NCBI GenBank assembly: GCA_016712985.1
Contig: JADJQA010000004.1
Location: 105,456 to 169,455 of the forward strand
Direction of reading: 5' to 3'
DNA length: 64,000 bases
Source: Sulfuritalea sp.
GTDB taxonomy: Bacteria; Pseudomonadota; Gammaproteobacteria; Burkholderiales; Rhodocyclaceae
Made by a program: the position numbers and the translations under genes. Positions 7,901 to 17,788 of this stretch are shown piece by piece (position 1 is the first letter of the stretch; every line of letters begins with the position of its first letter). The notes beneath the pieces were generated by a model. It was not told the DNA's origin. It worked only from the letters and a program-made list of their open reading frames with translations, and did not search any database.

Positions 7901-8401
7901 TCAGCGCGCCCAAGTTACGCGCAGCAGGTTTTCGTCGGGCTTGAGGTGGAATTCGAGTTCCCCCTGATACGCCTGGTGCACCGCGTCTCCGATGCCGCGC
8001 GCGAGATGGACATCGGTCGTCGTGACCAGCAAGGCGTCGCTCTGCTCTTCGAAAGCCATGATGCGCTTGAGCGGGTGGGTCGAGCGTTCGCGCTGCTCTT
8101 CGTGACGTACCAGATTCTTGATTTCGTCGCGATGGGAGGCGAAGAAGGCACCCCCCAGATTGACGTAGCCGGCTGGATAGTTGTCGTTGACCCGATGACA
8201 AGCGGGGCAGGTGTCATGGTGCGCCTCTTTCGGGATATCGTCCCAAAGCCAGCGCCCGGCGCGGAATACCGCACCGCACTGCGGGCAGACCGACGGTTCG
8301 GCGAGTTTGCTCCTGAGCTTGTAGGCATCCGGCGCCTCCTCCTGAAGCAGCCGGTCGCGGCGGACGGGATGAAAACCGGGAGCGAGAGATTTTCGGCTCA
8401 T
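7901..8401 (-). CDS. BCAM0308-like zinc-ribbon protein
   Basis: 166 residues from ATG 8401, chosen because AAGGAAA lies just upstream; a longer frame starts at 8464. Two CxxC pairs (SVCPQCGAVF and DTCPACHR) about 35 residues apart form a probable zinc ribbon. The C-terminal half contains HPLKRIMAFEEQSDALLVTT and ends in YQGELEFHLKPDENLLRVTW. The layout fits a conserved proteobacterial family known as BCAM0308, whose function is not established. A dyad at 8549-8568 lies in its likely promoter region. Confidence 0.75.
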   Translation of the reverse strand: MSRKSLAPGFHPVRRDRLLQEEAPDAYKLRSKLAEPSVCPQCGAVFRAGRWLWDDIPKEAHHDTCPACHRVNDNYPAGYVNLGGAFFASHRDEIKNLVRHEEQRERSTHPLKRIMAFEEQSDALLVTTTDVHLARGIGDAVHQAYQGELEFHLKPDENLLRVTWAR

Positions 8402-8548
8402 GATGGATTTCCTTTGCTGGAGCTGGGTGATTCGGGGATCTGCGTGGCGGCGCTTGGATGCCAATTGCCTGCTCGAGGTCTGAATCTGAAGACAGTGCCG
8501 AACAGACGCTGGGTACAGGCCAAGTCTAGGTCTTGCACCGGAGCTGTA

Positions 8549-8568
8549 AATACCGCGAGGCGGGTATT
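8549..8568. promoter_or_regulatory. AATACC-N8-GGTATT dyad upstream of the zinc-ribbon gene
   Basis: The 20-base sequence AATACCGCGAGGCGGGTATT is an inverted repeat. It shares 16 of 20 positions with a second dyad at 10654-10673. Both fit a 7-2-7 layout (TACCxxx-AG-xxxGGTA), the geometry used by NarL/FixJ-type regulators. It lies between the PAS-GGDEF stop (8597) and the zinc-ribbon start (8401). Confidence 0.4.
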
Positions 8569-8596
8569 CTGGATAAGGGTTTCACGGTAGGCTGCG

Positions 8597-10497
8597 TCAG
8601 GCTTGCATGCTCGTATTAAAAAAGCACAGCCTGTTGCGCCCGGCCGACTTGGACTGATACATCGCCAGATCAGCCTGCTTGAGCACTTCATCGACACTCT
8701 TGCGCTGACGGGAAAAGAAGGCCACGCCGATGCTGGGCGTGCTGTGGCGCTCCTTGTCATGCAATTGGTAGGACTGATTGAGAGACGAGGATCTTCCTGC
8801 CGACAGCTTCGGCCTGCCTGATCGCCTCGCCGGGGTCTTCGCTGAGGTCCGTCAGCATCACCACGAACTCGTCGCCACCGAGCCGCGCTGCCGTGTCCAC
8901 CTCGCGGATGCACCCATTCAGGCGTTGTGCGACCAGTTGCAGGAGCAGGTCGCCATGGTCGTGGCCCCAGGTGTCGTTGAGCTCCTTGAAGTTGTCCAGG
9001 TCGATCAGCAGCAGTGCCCCGCGCCGCCCGCTGCGCTCGCATGCAGCCAGCGCCTGTTGCAGCCGGTCGAGCAGCAATCGACGGTTGGGCAACTGGGTCA
9101 GATCATCGTAGAAGGCCAGAAGTCTTATCTGCGCTTCTGCCGCCTTGAGATCGCTGATATCGGTCATCGTAGCGACATAGTGGGTCGCGACTGCGCCGTC
9201 GCCGTTCGGCACCGCGCTGATCGTCAGCCACTGCGGACGTATCTGGCCGTTCTTGTGCCGGTTCCAGATTTCCCCTTTCCATGAGCCGCTGCGATGGATC
9301 TCCGCCCATCATCGCGGCGTAGAAGGCCGCATCATGGCGCCCCGAGGCGAGGAGCTTCGGCGTCCGGCCAACGGCTTCCTCGGCCGAGTAGCCTGTCAGC
9401 TCCGAAAAGGCGCGGTTCACCCGCAGGATCACGCCACTGGCGTCCGTAACCATCATGCCCAGGTCGGCCTCAAAAGCCGCGGCGGCAATCCGCAATTGCT
9501 CTTCAGCCCGATTTCGTTCGGTGACATCCTGCGCGACAACGACGACCCGCGCCACCTGGCCCCTGCTATTCCGGATCGTTCCACCGACCGATTCCATCTG
9601 GCGGACACTGCCGTCCGCCAGCACGAAGCGGTACGCCCTGCGCTGGCCTATCCCGGTCCTGGCCGTTTCGCGAAAGGTTTCCATAATCCCCGCCCGGTCA
9701 TCCTCGTGAATTTCTGAAAACGAGTCCGTGCCGAGCAGGCTTGTGGTGTCGCCGAAAAGCCCCTGATATGCGGAGTTCGTGTAGATCCGTCGGCCTTGAA
9801 GATCAAGCACCGCAATGAAGTCGCCGGGGTTTTCCGCGATCAGACGGAAGAATTCCTCCTGTTCGCGCAGAGCGGCTTCAGCCTCTTTGCGCGCCACGAT
9901 GTCGGTCAGGACCACAAGCACCAGCGGGGACATTCCGGCTTGTTCCAGGCGAAGGCCATCGAACTGGGCGCAAAAGCAGGAACTGTCCCCGCGCACCAGG
10001 GCAATTTCGAAACTCACCCGGCTTTCCGGCATGACCAGGCGGGCGAGGTTTCTGCTCCATAGGTCGCTGTGTTCCGGCGCCACCGAGTCTGCGAAAGGCT
10101 GGTTCAGCGCTGTCTGTCGATCCAACCCGAGCAGTGAGGCGCCGGCGCAATTGAGTTCGGCAATCAAGCCCTGTTCGGTCAGCGTCAGACAGGCGCTCGG
10201 GGCGAATTCATGGAGATCCGCGTAGTGCTTGCGCAATACCTCCGACGCCGTCAGCGCTTGCTGGATTGCTTCGATCTGCCTCTCCAACGAGGCGAGTTCA
10301 GGTTCCGTCGTCATCGGTCTGCCGACACTGCCGGCACCGGCTGCTCTGGCGCGAGACTTCCCGCTGGTGACCACTGCGGCGAGCGCGGGACGCTGCTGTT
10401 CGCGCAGACCCGGTTGAGATAGGCGACACGCCGCGTCCCCTGCTCGCGCATGCTCGCTCACATCGCCAACCGTGGCGGAAGCTTCGGCTGCTGACAT
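8597..10497 (-). CDS. PAS-PAS-PAS-GGDEF diguanylate cyclase (two frameshifts)
   Basis: From ATG 10497 (behind GGAAGGGT) the product has an N-terminal PAS (HEFAPSACLTLTEQG), a second PAS (IAENPGDFIAVLDLQGRRIY), a third (TDASGVILRVNRAFSELTGY) and a GGDEF domain with intact AARLGGDEFVVML, so it should be an active cyclase. Two indels split it. One surplus base at about 9302-9303 breaks MMGEIHRSGSWKGEIW, and one missing base near 8780 breaks VSLNQSYQLHDK. After correction the protein ends NRLCFFNTSMQA at 8597. No membrane helices, so a cytoplasmic sensor. It follows the response-regulator gene, separated by a 244-base leader with a palindromic site. Confidence 0.85.
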
Positions 10498-10653
10498 TTC
10501 AGGACCCTTCCTGGTCATCGATCGACGCCGCGTCACCCGAGCGTCACGCGCATTCGCCGGAACCATGAGCCGCTCGGTAACGGCCCGGAGGTTGAGCGGC
10601 TCCAACCAGCCGCCGTGACAGCGGCCAATCTAGTTCAAGCCATGACCTTTGGG

Positions 10654-10673
10654 AATACCGGCAGACCGGTATT
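10654..10673. promoter_or_regulatory. Perfect palindromic site upstream of the PAS-GGDEF gene
   Basis: AATACCGG-CAGA-CCGGTATT is a perfect 8-base inverted repeat. It lies between the response regulator (stop at 10742) and the PAS-GGDEF gene (start 10497), where an operator would be expected. Written as TACCGGC-AG-ACCGGTA it matches the spacing used by NarL/FixJ-family regulators. The neighbouring regulator is the obvious candidate to bind it. A T-run follows on the plus strand, so a weak terminator role is possible. Confidence 0.45.
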
Positions 10674-10741
10674 TTGGCTACCTGCTCCTGGGTAGATTGC
10701 GCCGATCTGTATATCGGCCGGACGCCTTCGCCAAAGCGACT

Positions 10742-11386
10742 TCAGGGCGGTACCAGGCCTGTGCGCACGGCATATCTGGTGAGTTCCACCACATTATGCA
10801 AATCGAGCTTGCGCATCAGGTTGCGACGGTGCACGTCAACGGTGCTTGGTGCGATATGCAGATCGGCGGCGATCTGGGGCGCGCTCTTGCCTTCTGCCAG
10901 CAGGGTGGCTACCTGCACTTCGCGCCGCGAGAGGGCATTTGGCGCCGGCTGCCCGCCCGCGCTGCGGTGATCGCGCAGACCGTCGGCCACCAGCGCGGCC
11001 ACCTCCGAGCACAAATAGCTGCGACCCGCGAGCACGTTGCAAATGCCCTGTTTCAGCTCGGCGCTGGCTGCCGATTTGGCGATGTAGCCACTGGCGCCCA
11101 CGTCCAGCATCTGTTGGACGATGCGTCGGTCAAGGTAGGAGGACAAGGCCAGCACCTTGATTTGCGGGCACTTGGCGAGCAGACGCCGGGTGGTTTCTAT
11201 GCCCGACTGTCCGGGCAGGCCGACATCCATCACCACGACGTCGGGCCCCAGTTCCTCCGCCATGCGCAGCGCCGTCTCGCCATCGCCGACGGCTGCCACC
11301 ACCTCGATGCCTTTGTCCTGCTCCAGCATTGTGCGCAGGGCCTCGCGCACGATCGTATGGTCATCGACCAGTATTATGCGGATCAT
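10742..11386 (-). CDS. NarL/FixJ-family response regulator
   Basis: 214 residues from ATG 11386 (GGGAG eight bases upstream); a longer frame starts at 11407. Receiver domain with acidic pair D8-D9 and phospho-acceptor D54 in VVMDVGLPGQSG, then a LuxR-type helix-turn-helix (LSRREVQVATLLAEGKSAPQ, followed by STVDVHRRNLMRKLDL). The start lies inside the end of the kinase gene, so the pair is surely co-expressed. It probably controls the PAS-GGDEF and zinc-ribbon genes through the palindromes nearby; that link is inference. Confidence 0.92.
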   Translation of the reverse strand: MIRIILVDDHTIVREALRTMLEQDKGIEVVAAVGDGETALRMAEELGPDVVVMDVGLPGQSGIETTRRLLAKCPQIKVLALSSYLDRRIVQQMLDVGASGYIAKSAASAELKQGICNVLAGRSYLCSEVAALVADGLRDHRSAGGQPAPNALSRREVQVATLLAEGKSAPQIAADLHIAPSTVDVHRRNLMRKLDLHNVVELTRYAVRTGLVPP

Positions 11387-13070
11387 CGCGGATCTCCCGT
11401 TGTGCAACGAAAAAAGGCACGCTCAGGGTGACCGTGGTGCCATTGCCGGGGCTGCTGTCGATGTCGACTTCGCCCCCGAGATTGACAATCCGCTCGTGGA
11501 TCGACCTGAGCCCGAGACTGTGGTGCCCGGACCAGGCGCCGAAGTGATCCGCGGGTTCAAAGCCGCACCCGGCGTCGCTCGCCGCGATCACCAGACGATC
11601 GTCATTGCAGAGGCAGATCAGGCTGGCATCACGCACCGCGGCGTGCCTGGCGACGTTGATCAGCAGTTCGCGGGCCGAGCGGTAGAGCACCGCCTGTATT
11701 TCCTCCGCCAGGTGCTTGTGGCACTCGCCGAGATCGACGTGAACCCTGAGCCCATATACCCGCTCGATTTCCTCGCCCAGCCATTCCAGCGCCGACGCCA
11801 GGTCAAGCCTTTGCAGAATCGGCGGACTCAAGGCCTGGCCGACGTTGCGAGCCGCTCGGTCGGCCTGCTCCACCAGTTCGACGACCTCCCTGATCGAAGG
11901 CGCCAGCGGGTCGCCGGGCAGCGAGGTCAGCTTGATCTTGATCGCGGCCAGCAATTGACCGAGGTTGTCGTGCAGATCCTGGGCCAGCATGCGTCGCTCG
12001 CGCTCCTCGGTCAGGGTCAGTTGCGCAGAGAGCGTGCGTAGCTGTGCGGTCCGCTCCGCAACCTTGGATTCGAGGCTATCGGCCATCTCGCGCAAGCGCT
12101 GCTTGGAAGCCTTGAGCGCCTCCTCGGCCCGCCGGCGCCGGGTGATGTCGCGATTGACGCCGCGGTAGCCGATGATTTGCCCTGCGCCATCGCGGACAGG
12201 CGTGCCACTGGTCAGCGTATCGTGCCGGCCTCCCAGCGAGTCGAGGACAATGTTCTCCAGATCGCGAAAGACTTCGCCTCGCCGGAAGTAGGCGGCGAAC
12301 TCCGCCTGAACGCGCACGGCTTCATTGTCCGGCATCAGATCGAAGGCGGTCCTGCCGATGATCTCGTCCGGCGCATAACCCAGAAGCCCGCGAACGTTTG
12401 CCGAGGCATACGTATATCGCCCCGTCAGGTCCACTTCCCAGACCCAGTCGGCGGAAACGTCGGCAACGTCGCGAAGGCGCCGCTCGGACAAGCGCAAGGC
12501 CTGCACCACCTGCTTTTGCGCCGTGACATCCACCGCGACGGTACGGCATTCCCGCTGATCGGGGGAGAGCGTTGCGCTGACCTGCGCAATGCGCGGGGGC
12601 TGCGCATGGACTACCAGCTCCAGTTCACAGCTCCGCCCCGTGTCACCCGCAAAGGTACCCCGCAGGAACTCGTCAAAGGCCGAGCGTCCGGCCGCGAAGA
12701 TGAAGGCGCCAAAACGGCGGCCGATCAGCCTGCTGCGTTCCAGCCCCAGCAGCCGTGCCCCGCTGAGGTTGACCTGCATGACCGTGCCGTCCTGTCCCAG
12801 GGTGAAGAAACCGGCCGGGGAGAAATCATGGAAATCGGCGAAGCGCTCAAGCGCCGCTTCCGTCTCCGCCTGCGCCTGGCGCAACTGCTCATTTTGTAAC
12901 TCCAGCTCGATTTCGTGCACTTGCAGTTCGTGCAGCAGGCGTTGCGGGTCTGCAGCGGCATTCGCCGGCGAATCGCCCGGCAACGAGCTGTGCAGCAGCG
13001 TCTCGGCGCGGCGACGCAATTCCTCGGCGTCAGAGGTCTCGCGAGGCACGGGCGTCTGTGCCGGGGTCAT
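11361..13070 (-). CDS. PAS-containing sensor histidine kinase (NarX/DegS type)
   Basis: 569 residues without membrane helices: an N-terminal helical region, PAS 1 (about 75-185), PAS 2 (about 195-312), a coiled coil, a HisKA_3 dimerisation domain with H367 in MLAQDLHDNLGQLLAAIKIK, and a HATPase_c domain (DAGCGFEP, HSLGLRSIHERI). HisKA_3 kinases pair with NarL/FixJ regulators, as here. Its start overlaps the stop of the CheB-CheR gene as ATGA at 13067-13070, and its end overlaps the regulator start. The signal is unknown. Confidence 0.92.
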   Translation of the reverse strand: MTPAQTPVPRETSDAEELRRRAETLLHSSLPGDSPANAAADPQRLLHELQVHEIELELQNEQLRQAQAETEAALERFADFHDFSPAGFFTLGQDGTVMQVNLSGARLLGLERSRLIGRRFGAFIFAAGRSAFDEFLRGTFAGDTGRSCELELVVHAQPPRIAQVSATLSPDQRECRTVAVDVTAQKQVVQALRLSERRLRDVADVSADWVWEVDLTGRYTYASANVRGLLGYAPDEIIGRTAFDLMPDNEAVRVQAEFAAYFRRGEVFRDLENIVLDSLGGRHDTLTSGTPVRDGAGQIIGYRGVNRDITRRRRAEEALKASKQRLREMADSLESKVAERTAQLRTLSAQLTLTEERERRMLAQDLHDNLGQLLAAIKIKLTSLPGDPLAPSIREVVELVEQADRAARNVGQALSPPILQRLDLASALEWLGEEIERVYGLRVHVDLGECHKHLAEEIQAVLYRSARELLINVARHAAVRDASLICLCNDDRLVIAASDAGCGFEPADHFGAWSGHHSLGLRSIHERIVNLGGEVDIDSSPGNGTTVTLSVPFFVAQREIRDDPHNTGR

Positions 13071-15836
13071 CTTTGCGGGACCGGCACGGTATCGCCGACC
13101 TGGTGGTCCGTGCCGGTCAATTGCGTGTTGCGCAGATCGAGGACGGGCTGCGCCTCTCGCAATACGTCTTCGAGCGCTTTCGCGGCGTCGAGCTGCATGT
13201 TCTGCTCGCGGTAGCGACTCTGCAATACGGCCAGCGCCTGGCGCAGCGTCGCCTCCAGCGCCTTGGCCGTACTGATGTCCACGAATGTGATCACCACGCC
13301 ATCGATGCGATTGGCCTGGGTGCGGTAGGGCATGATGCGCACCGTGAACCAGCGCCTGTCACTGGCTGCCACCTGCCGTTCGTGAAACACCAGCGAGCGC
13401 AGCACTTCGCGCGCGTCGTCGGCCAGCGACGGATAGTCCAGTTCGCTCGCCAGGTCGGTCACGGGACGTCCGGCATCGCCGGGAATCAGCTTGATGATGC
13501 CGGCGGTCTGTTTGGTGAAACGCCGCACCTTGAGTTGTCCGTCAAGGAACAGCGTGGCGATGTCGGTGCTGTTTAGCAGGTTCGTCATGTCGTCGCTGGC
13601 CTGCGCCAGCTCGTCCAACTTGGCCGTCAGTTCGTGGTTGACGGTCTGCATTTCCTCGTTCATCGATTGCATTTCTTCCTTCGAGGTGGACAACTCCTCG
13701 TTGGTACTTTGCAGTTCCTCGTTGGCGCTCTGCAATTCCTCGTTGGCGGACTTGAGTTCCTCTTGCGAGATCTGCATTTCTTCGCGGGTGGTCCGCAACT
13801 CGTCGTGAGCCTGCCGCAGTTGCTGCGCCAGTTGCGTGATCCGGGACTTGCCCGCGCGCGACACCTCCTTGCCTGCGGTCTTGGCGACGGCGGGCGGCCC
13901 GGCGCTGTCGGTAAACACCACAAGCATCATCCCGCGCAGCAACGCCGGCTCGCTCAGGGGCTGAATGGTCACATCCACCTGCTGCGTGGCGCCGCCGGTC
14001 TCCACTGCCACCTCTTTCAGCGTGACGGCGGACCCCTCGCGCAGAGCCTTGGCGAAGGCGCCATTCAAGACGCCGCCGAGTCCCTCGCGGGCCATGGCAA
14101 ACAGGTTGAGGTTGGCCTTGCCGGCCGCCGGTTCGAGGTATTTGCCGGTCTTCCCGCTGATATAGACCAGGTCGCCATTCTCGGTACTCAAAACCGCCGC
14201 CGGAGCAAAGCGTCGCAACAGCAGCGCATCCATTTCCGCCTGCAAGCTGGTCGCGGTGCTTGCAGAACGTGGCGGCGGCAATGAAAGACCCACCGTTCCA
14301 CTGTGACTTCGCGCATGGACCAGAGGGAATTCGACAGGCGTCAGCCGCGACGGGTTTTCCCGGCGCTGGTAGAGCCGGGTCTTGCCGGGCAGCGGGGCGA
14401 ACAGGTCGCTCGCGGCGCCGACGGTTTCCGAGTTTCCCAGGACCAGAATGCCGCCGGGGTTGAGGCTGTAGTGGAACAGCGGCAGCAGCTTCTTCTGCAA
14501 GCCCGCATCGAGATAGATCAACAGGTTACGGCAGGACAGCAGGTCGAGCCGGGTGAACGGCGGATCCATCACGAGGTTCTGCTCGGCGAAAACCACCATC
14601 TCGCGTATCTCCGGGTTCACCTTGTAGGCGCGTCCTTCCCGCGTGAAGAAGCGGTGCAGACGTTCTTCCGGGACATCGGCGGCGATCTGGGCGGGATAGG
14701 CGCCGGCGCGGGCCTTGTCGATCGCATCGTGCTCGAGATCGGTGGCAAACACCTGTAGGGTATGGCGCACGCCGCGAGGCGCCTGCGCCAGCGCCTCGCG
14801 GAAGACGATGGCCAGCGAATAGGCCTCCTCGCCGGTCGAGCAGGCCGGGACCCAGGCGCGCAGCATGCCGCCGGCGGGGTGGGCGGTCAGCAGCGCCGGA
14901 ATGACGTCGGTCTTGAGTTGCTCCCAGACCGCGGGGTCGCGGAAGAAGCTGGTAACTCCGATCAGCAGTTCCTTGAACAGCAGGCGCGGCTTCCTGGGAG
15001 TTCGCGCGCACGTAGCGAACGTAATCGGCGATGCAGGACAGCTTGTGCAGGCCCATGCGTCGCTCGATGCGGCGGTACAGGGTGCGCTTCTTGTAGAGCG
15101 AGAAATCGTGGCCGGTATGCGCGCGCAGGGTCAGCACCAGCTTTTCCAGGCCGCTCTGATCCTGGTCCGCCAGGTCCCCGACGATGTGCGCGGTTGGCAG
15201 CGGAGTGTGCCGCAGATAGGCGAGGATACGGCCCGCAAGTTCCTCCGCGGGGGCGATCACGTCCGCCAGGTCCGCATCGACGGCGCTGCGCGGCATGCTG
15301 TCGAACTGGGCGGTGGCCGGGGTCTGCACGAACCCCGCGCCGGCGTGCTCCTTGATCGCGCGCAGCCCCAGCGTGCCGTCCGAGCCCATGCCGGACAGGA
15401 TTACGCCTATTCCGTGCTGCTGCTGGTCGGCGGCCATGGAATGGAAGAAATGGTCGATGGGCAGGCGCAGGCCGCGCGGCGCGGTCGGCTCGAGCAGATG
15501 CAGGACGCCATGCAGGATCGACAGGTCGCGGTTGGGCGGGATGACATAGACGTGATCCGGCTCGACGGCCATCCGGTCCTGGATTTCCATCACCGGCATC
15601 GCGGTGACGCGCTGCAGCAGTTCGGCCAGGGCGCCCTTGTGGGTCGGGTCGAGATGCTGGACGACGACGAAGGCCAGACCGCAGGCCGGCGGCACCTGCC
15701 CGAGAAACAGCTCCAGCGCCTCCAGTCCGCCGGCGGAGGCGCCGATGCCGACGAGAGTGAAGGCCGTGCCCGGCGCTGCCTGCTCCTCCCCGTGGCCGAC
15801 GAACGCTTGCTGCGCAATCTTTTTCCGGGTTACCAC
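13067..15836 (-). CDS. CheB-CheR-PAS hybrid chemotaxis-type protein (frameshifted)
   Basis: Three enzymatic and sensory parts in one gene. CheB methylesterase: S34 in GIGASAGGLEA, H61 in VVQHLDPTHKG, D153 in LSGMGSDGTLG. CheR methyltransferase: SLYKKRTLYRRIERRMGL, then ACSTGEEAYSLAIVFREAL for SAM binding. A long heptad coiled coil (EELKSANEELQSANEELQST and repeats) leads to a PAS domain (FLDGQLKVRRFT). One surplus base at about 14988-14990 splits ANSQEARLLFKELLIG. Translation starts at GTG 15836 behind AAAAGGAAG. Such hybrids usually sit upstream of kinase/regulator pairs and are not tied to flagellar chemotaxis; no receptor genes are in the window. Confidence 0.88.
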
Positions 15837-16259
15837 AGGCTTCCTTTTGATGGATTTGCCATGGGTGTGAAGCTCGTGCGGCCGACAACCCTCCCCGCAA
15901 CGAGGCGAACTAAGCCGGCACTATACGCCTCTGGCCACCGCGAGGATGGCTGCACCAACACTGGCAATTGGACGCGTCCCGGATTCGACTTCCCCGGTTT
16001 TTCCTTCGTCAGGACCAGGTTCTGTTTCGACTCGGCGTGCCGCAGTCCCGCTGAGCTTTGCGCATCCATGACCCTTGCGCTCACGCGACCCGTCGCGCGC
16101 CTTGCCGGAATGCAGGCCGGCAGCAGATTTCCATTGCAGCAGAATAGCCAGCACCGTGAGCAATGGGGAGGCTGGTGAAAATCGTGACATCTGCGAGCGC
16201 CACAGGCTGCGGACTGATCGGCGACTCGGCAATGTTGGCGAGCTGTTCGCGGCCGACGG
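15837..16259. other. Intergenic stretch without a convincing gene
   Basis: This 423-base stretch separates the CheB-CheR gene from the EpsA-type regulator, both on the minus strand. A minus-strand frame of about 90 codons starting near 16190 has a hydrophobic N-terminus (PLLTVLAILLQWKSAAG) but an otherwise arginine-rich, low-information tail. I do not call it. The promoter of the CheB-CheR gene should lie at its left end. Confidence 0.4.
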
Positions 16260-17219
16260 TCATTGAGGCTGCACGACGAAGGCGAATCCTGGCAGTCGCT
16301 GAAGAAGGCATGCCGGCTGCCTTTCCTCGCTGCTGGGTCGCGAAATCGCAGTCGCAGGGGACTCGTTGCGCGGGCCGTCAACAACGGGCGGCTGCTCCCG
16401 GCTTTCCGCCTGTTGCTGCACGATGGAAGTCGCCTGGGCGCGGTTGCTCACATTGAGCCTGCGGAATATTCGCTGCAAGTGGTTCTTGACCGTGAAAACG
16501 CTGATGTTCAGGATCATTCCAATTTCAACATTGGTCTTGCCAAGTGTCACCCAGTGCATTATTTCCAGTTCGCGCCCGCTCAGAGCGATCGCCGTCTGCC
16601 CTTCGCTGGCAGCCAGTTGCGGAACCTCCTGAATCTGGCCTGGCAGATTGGCCACCCGGCGCGAAGCGGCGTCGACGAAGGGCAGCAGGACACGCAGGTT
16701 TTCCAGGCACGAGCGGGCGACAACGGGATCCGCACCAAGAAACACATAGAGGCAGTCTTCCTCGCCGCGCGCATCGCGGATGCCATGCACCAGGGCCGAT
16801 TGCATGGTTTGGAAGGCCTTCAGTTCCTCGCGTTCCTCCGCCTCGAATCCGAGCCGTAGGCCGTTCCAGCATGCGCCGATTGGCGTGGCTCCGTTTTCGA
16901 CCCATTTGCTGAACAGGCCGTCGATCAACGGGCCAAGGTCCTGGAGGGTGAGATTATCCGTGCGCACGGAGGGGATGGCGGATACCAGGTCGTACTGCAT
17001 CAGACCGCTGGAAAGGTCTCCCCAGGCGGCGATGAAAATCTGGTGCGGCACGCTGCGCTGGAACTCTCCCTGCAGCCAGAAAAGCAGTTGAAGGTGGCCG
17101 GCGGCCCGGACCGACTCCCGCGCGATCCGCTCAAAGCTCTGCGAGCCGATGGCGAATTGCTCGGATAGTTCACTAAAAGCGCCGGCTTGGTTCGAAATCG
17201 TCTGGTTCCTTTTTAGCAT
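16260..17219 (-). CDS. epsA: EpsA-type LuxR transcriptional regulator (PEP-CTERM/exopolysaccharide associated)
   Basis: About 319 residues from ATG 17219 (GTG at 17228 is the alternative). The N-terminal sensor part contains LLFWLQGEFQRSVPHQIFIA, AAWGDLSSGLMQYDLVSAIP and SALVHGIRDARG, all typical of the EpsA family that accompanies PEP-CTERM/XrtB exopolysaccharide loci. The C-terminal helix-turn-helix is ELEIMHWVTLGKTNVEIGMI plus FTVKNHLQRIFRRLNVSNRA. The tail is about 45 residues longer than I expect. No exopolysaccharide or exosortase gene is in the window, so it acts at a distance or is an orphan. Confidence 0.85.
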   Translation of the reverse strand: MLKRNQTISNQAGAFSELSEQFAIGSQSFERIARESVRAAGHLQLLFWLQGEFQRSVPHQIFIAAWGDLSSGLMQYDLVSAIPSVRTDNLTLQDLGPLIDGLFSKWVENGATPIGACWNGLRLGFEAEEREELKAFQTMQSALVHGIRDARGEEDCLYVFLGADPVVARSCLENLRVLLPFVDAASRRVANLPGQIQEVPQLAASEGQTAIALSGRELEIMHWVTLGKTNVEIGMILNISVFTVKNHLQRIFRRLNVSNRAQATSIVQQQAESREQPPVVDGPRNESPATAISRPSSEERQPACLLQRLPGFAFVVQPQ

Positions 17220-17348
17220 GGGGAGCACCGTTGTGTTTGAGCGGCAGGTGGAGCGTGGGCGCGCATTCGGTTCTTGCGAGTCACGCCCAGAGCACGCAGT
17301 TGCGCGGCGCGGGTCGTCGGCTGCCGCGCACCGATCGAGAAGATCCGG

Positions 17349-17504
17349 TCAATACGGCTGCGGTGATCCGCGAGCACGATCGACATCCCGTTTCGCCTCG
17401 ATCGAGCCATCAACGGCGCGCCGAGCGATACCCGCCACGCTCGTCAGCAGAAGCGCCAGCCCTACTATGGTGATCAATGCGCCAAGCAGTTGGAGAATCA
17501 ACAT
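17349..17504 (-). CDS. Small single-helix membrane protein
   Basis: 51 residues from ATG 17504, which has GGAAGGA seven bases upstream. MLILQLLGALITIVGLALLL forms one membrane helix; the tail is charged (RRAVDGSIEAKRDVDRARG). An earlier in-frame TTG at 17534 is less likely. No family recognised. The flanks 17220-17348 and 17505-17788 show no other gene. Confidence 0.45.
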   Translation of the reverse strand: MLILQLLGALITIVGLALLLTSVAGIARRAVDGSIEAKRDVDRARGSPQPY

Positions 17505-17788
17505 GGCTATATCCTTCCATCGCATGTCAATCAACGCTTGCGAACAAACCGCGGGCGTTCATTGAAAAACTGGAAAGCGCACCTTATCCATCTATTGGGG
17601 CACCGTGAATACCACGAACACCGTATTTGCGGGCGACTTGGGGGTATTGTCAGAAGTCGGCGCTCGTGGCACGTCGGGTTGCCGCCATCAAGCCCTTGCC
17701 CTGTCGGCCTCGTCCGCGAACTGTCCGAATACTGGAACATCCTGCTTTCGCAACGTGACCCACCCACGGACCAAGTCCGACAGGCGAG

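Noticed and set aside
13491..13808. Plus-strand Ser/Cys-rich frame with many short repeats
   Set aside because: It is the antisense of the coiled-coil repeats (EELQSANEELQS) of the CheB-CheR hybrid.
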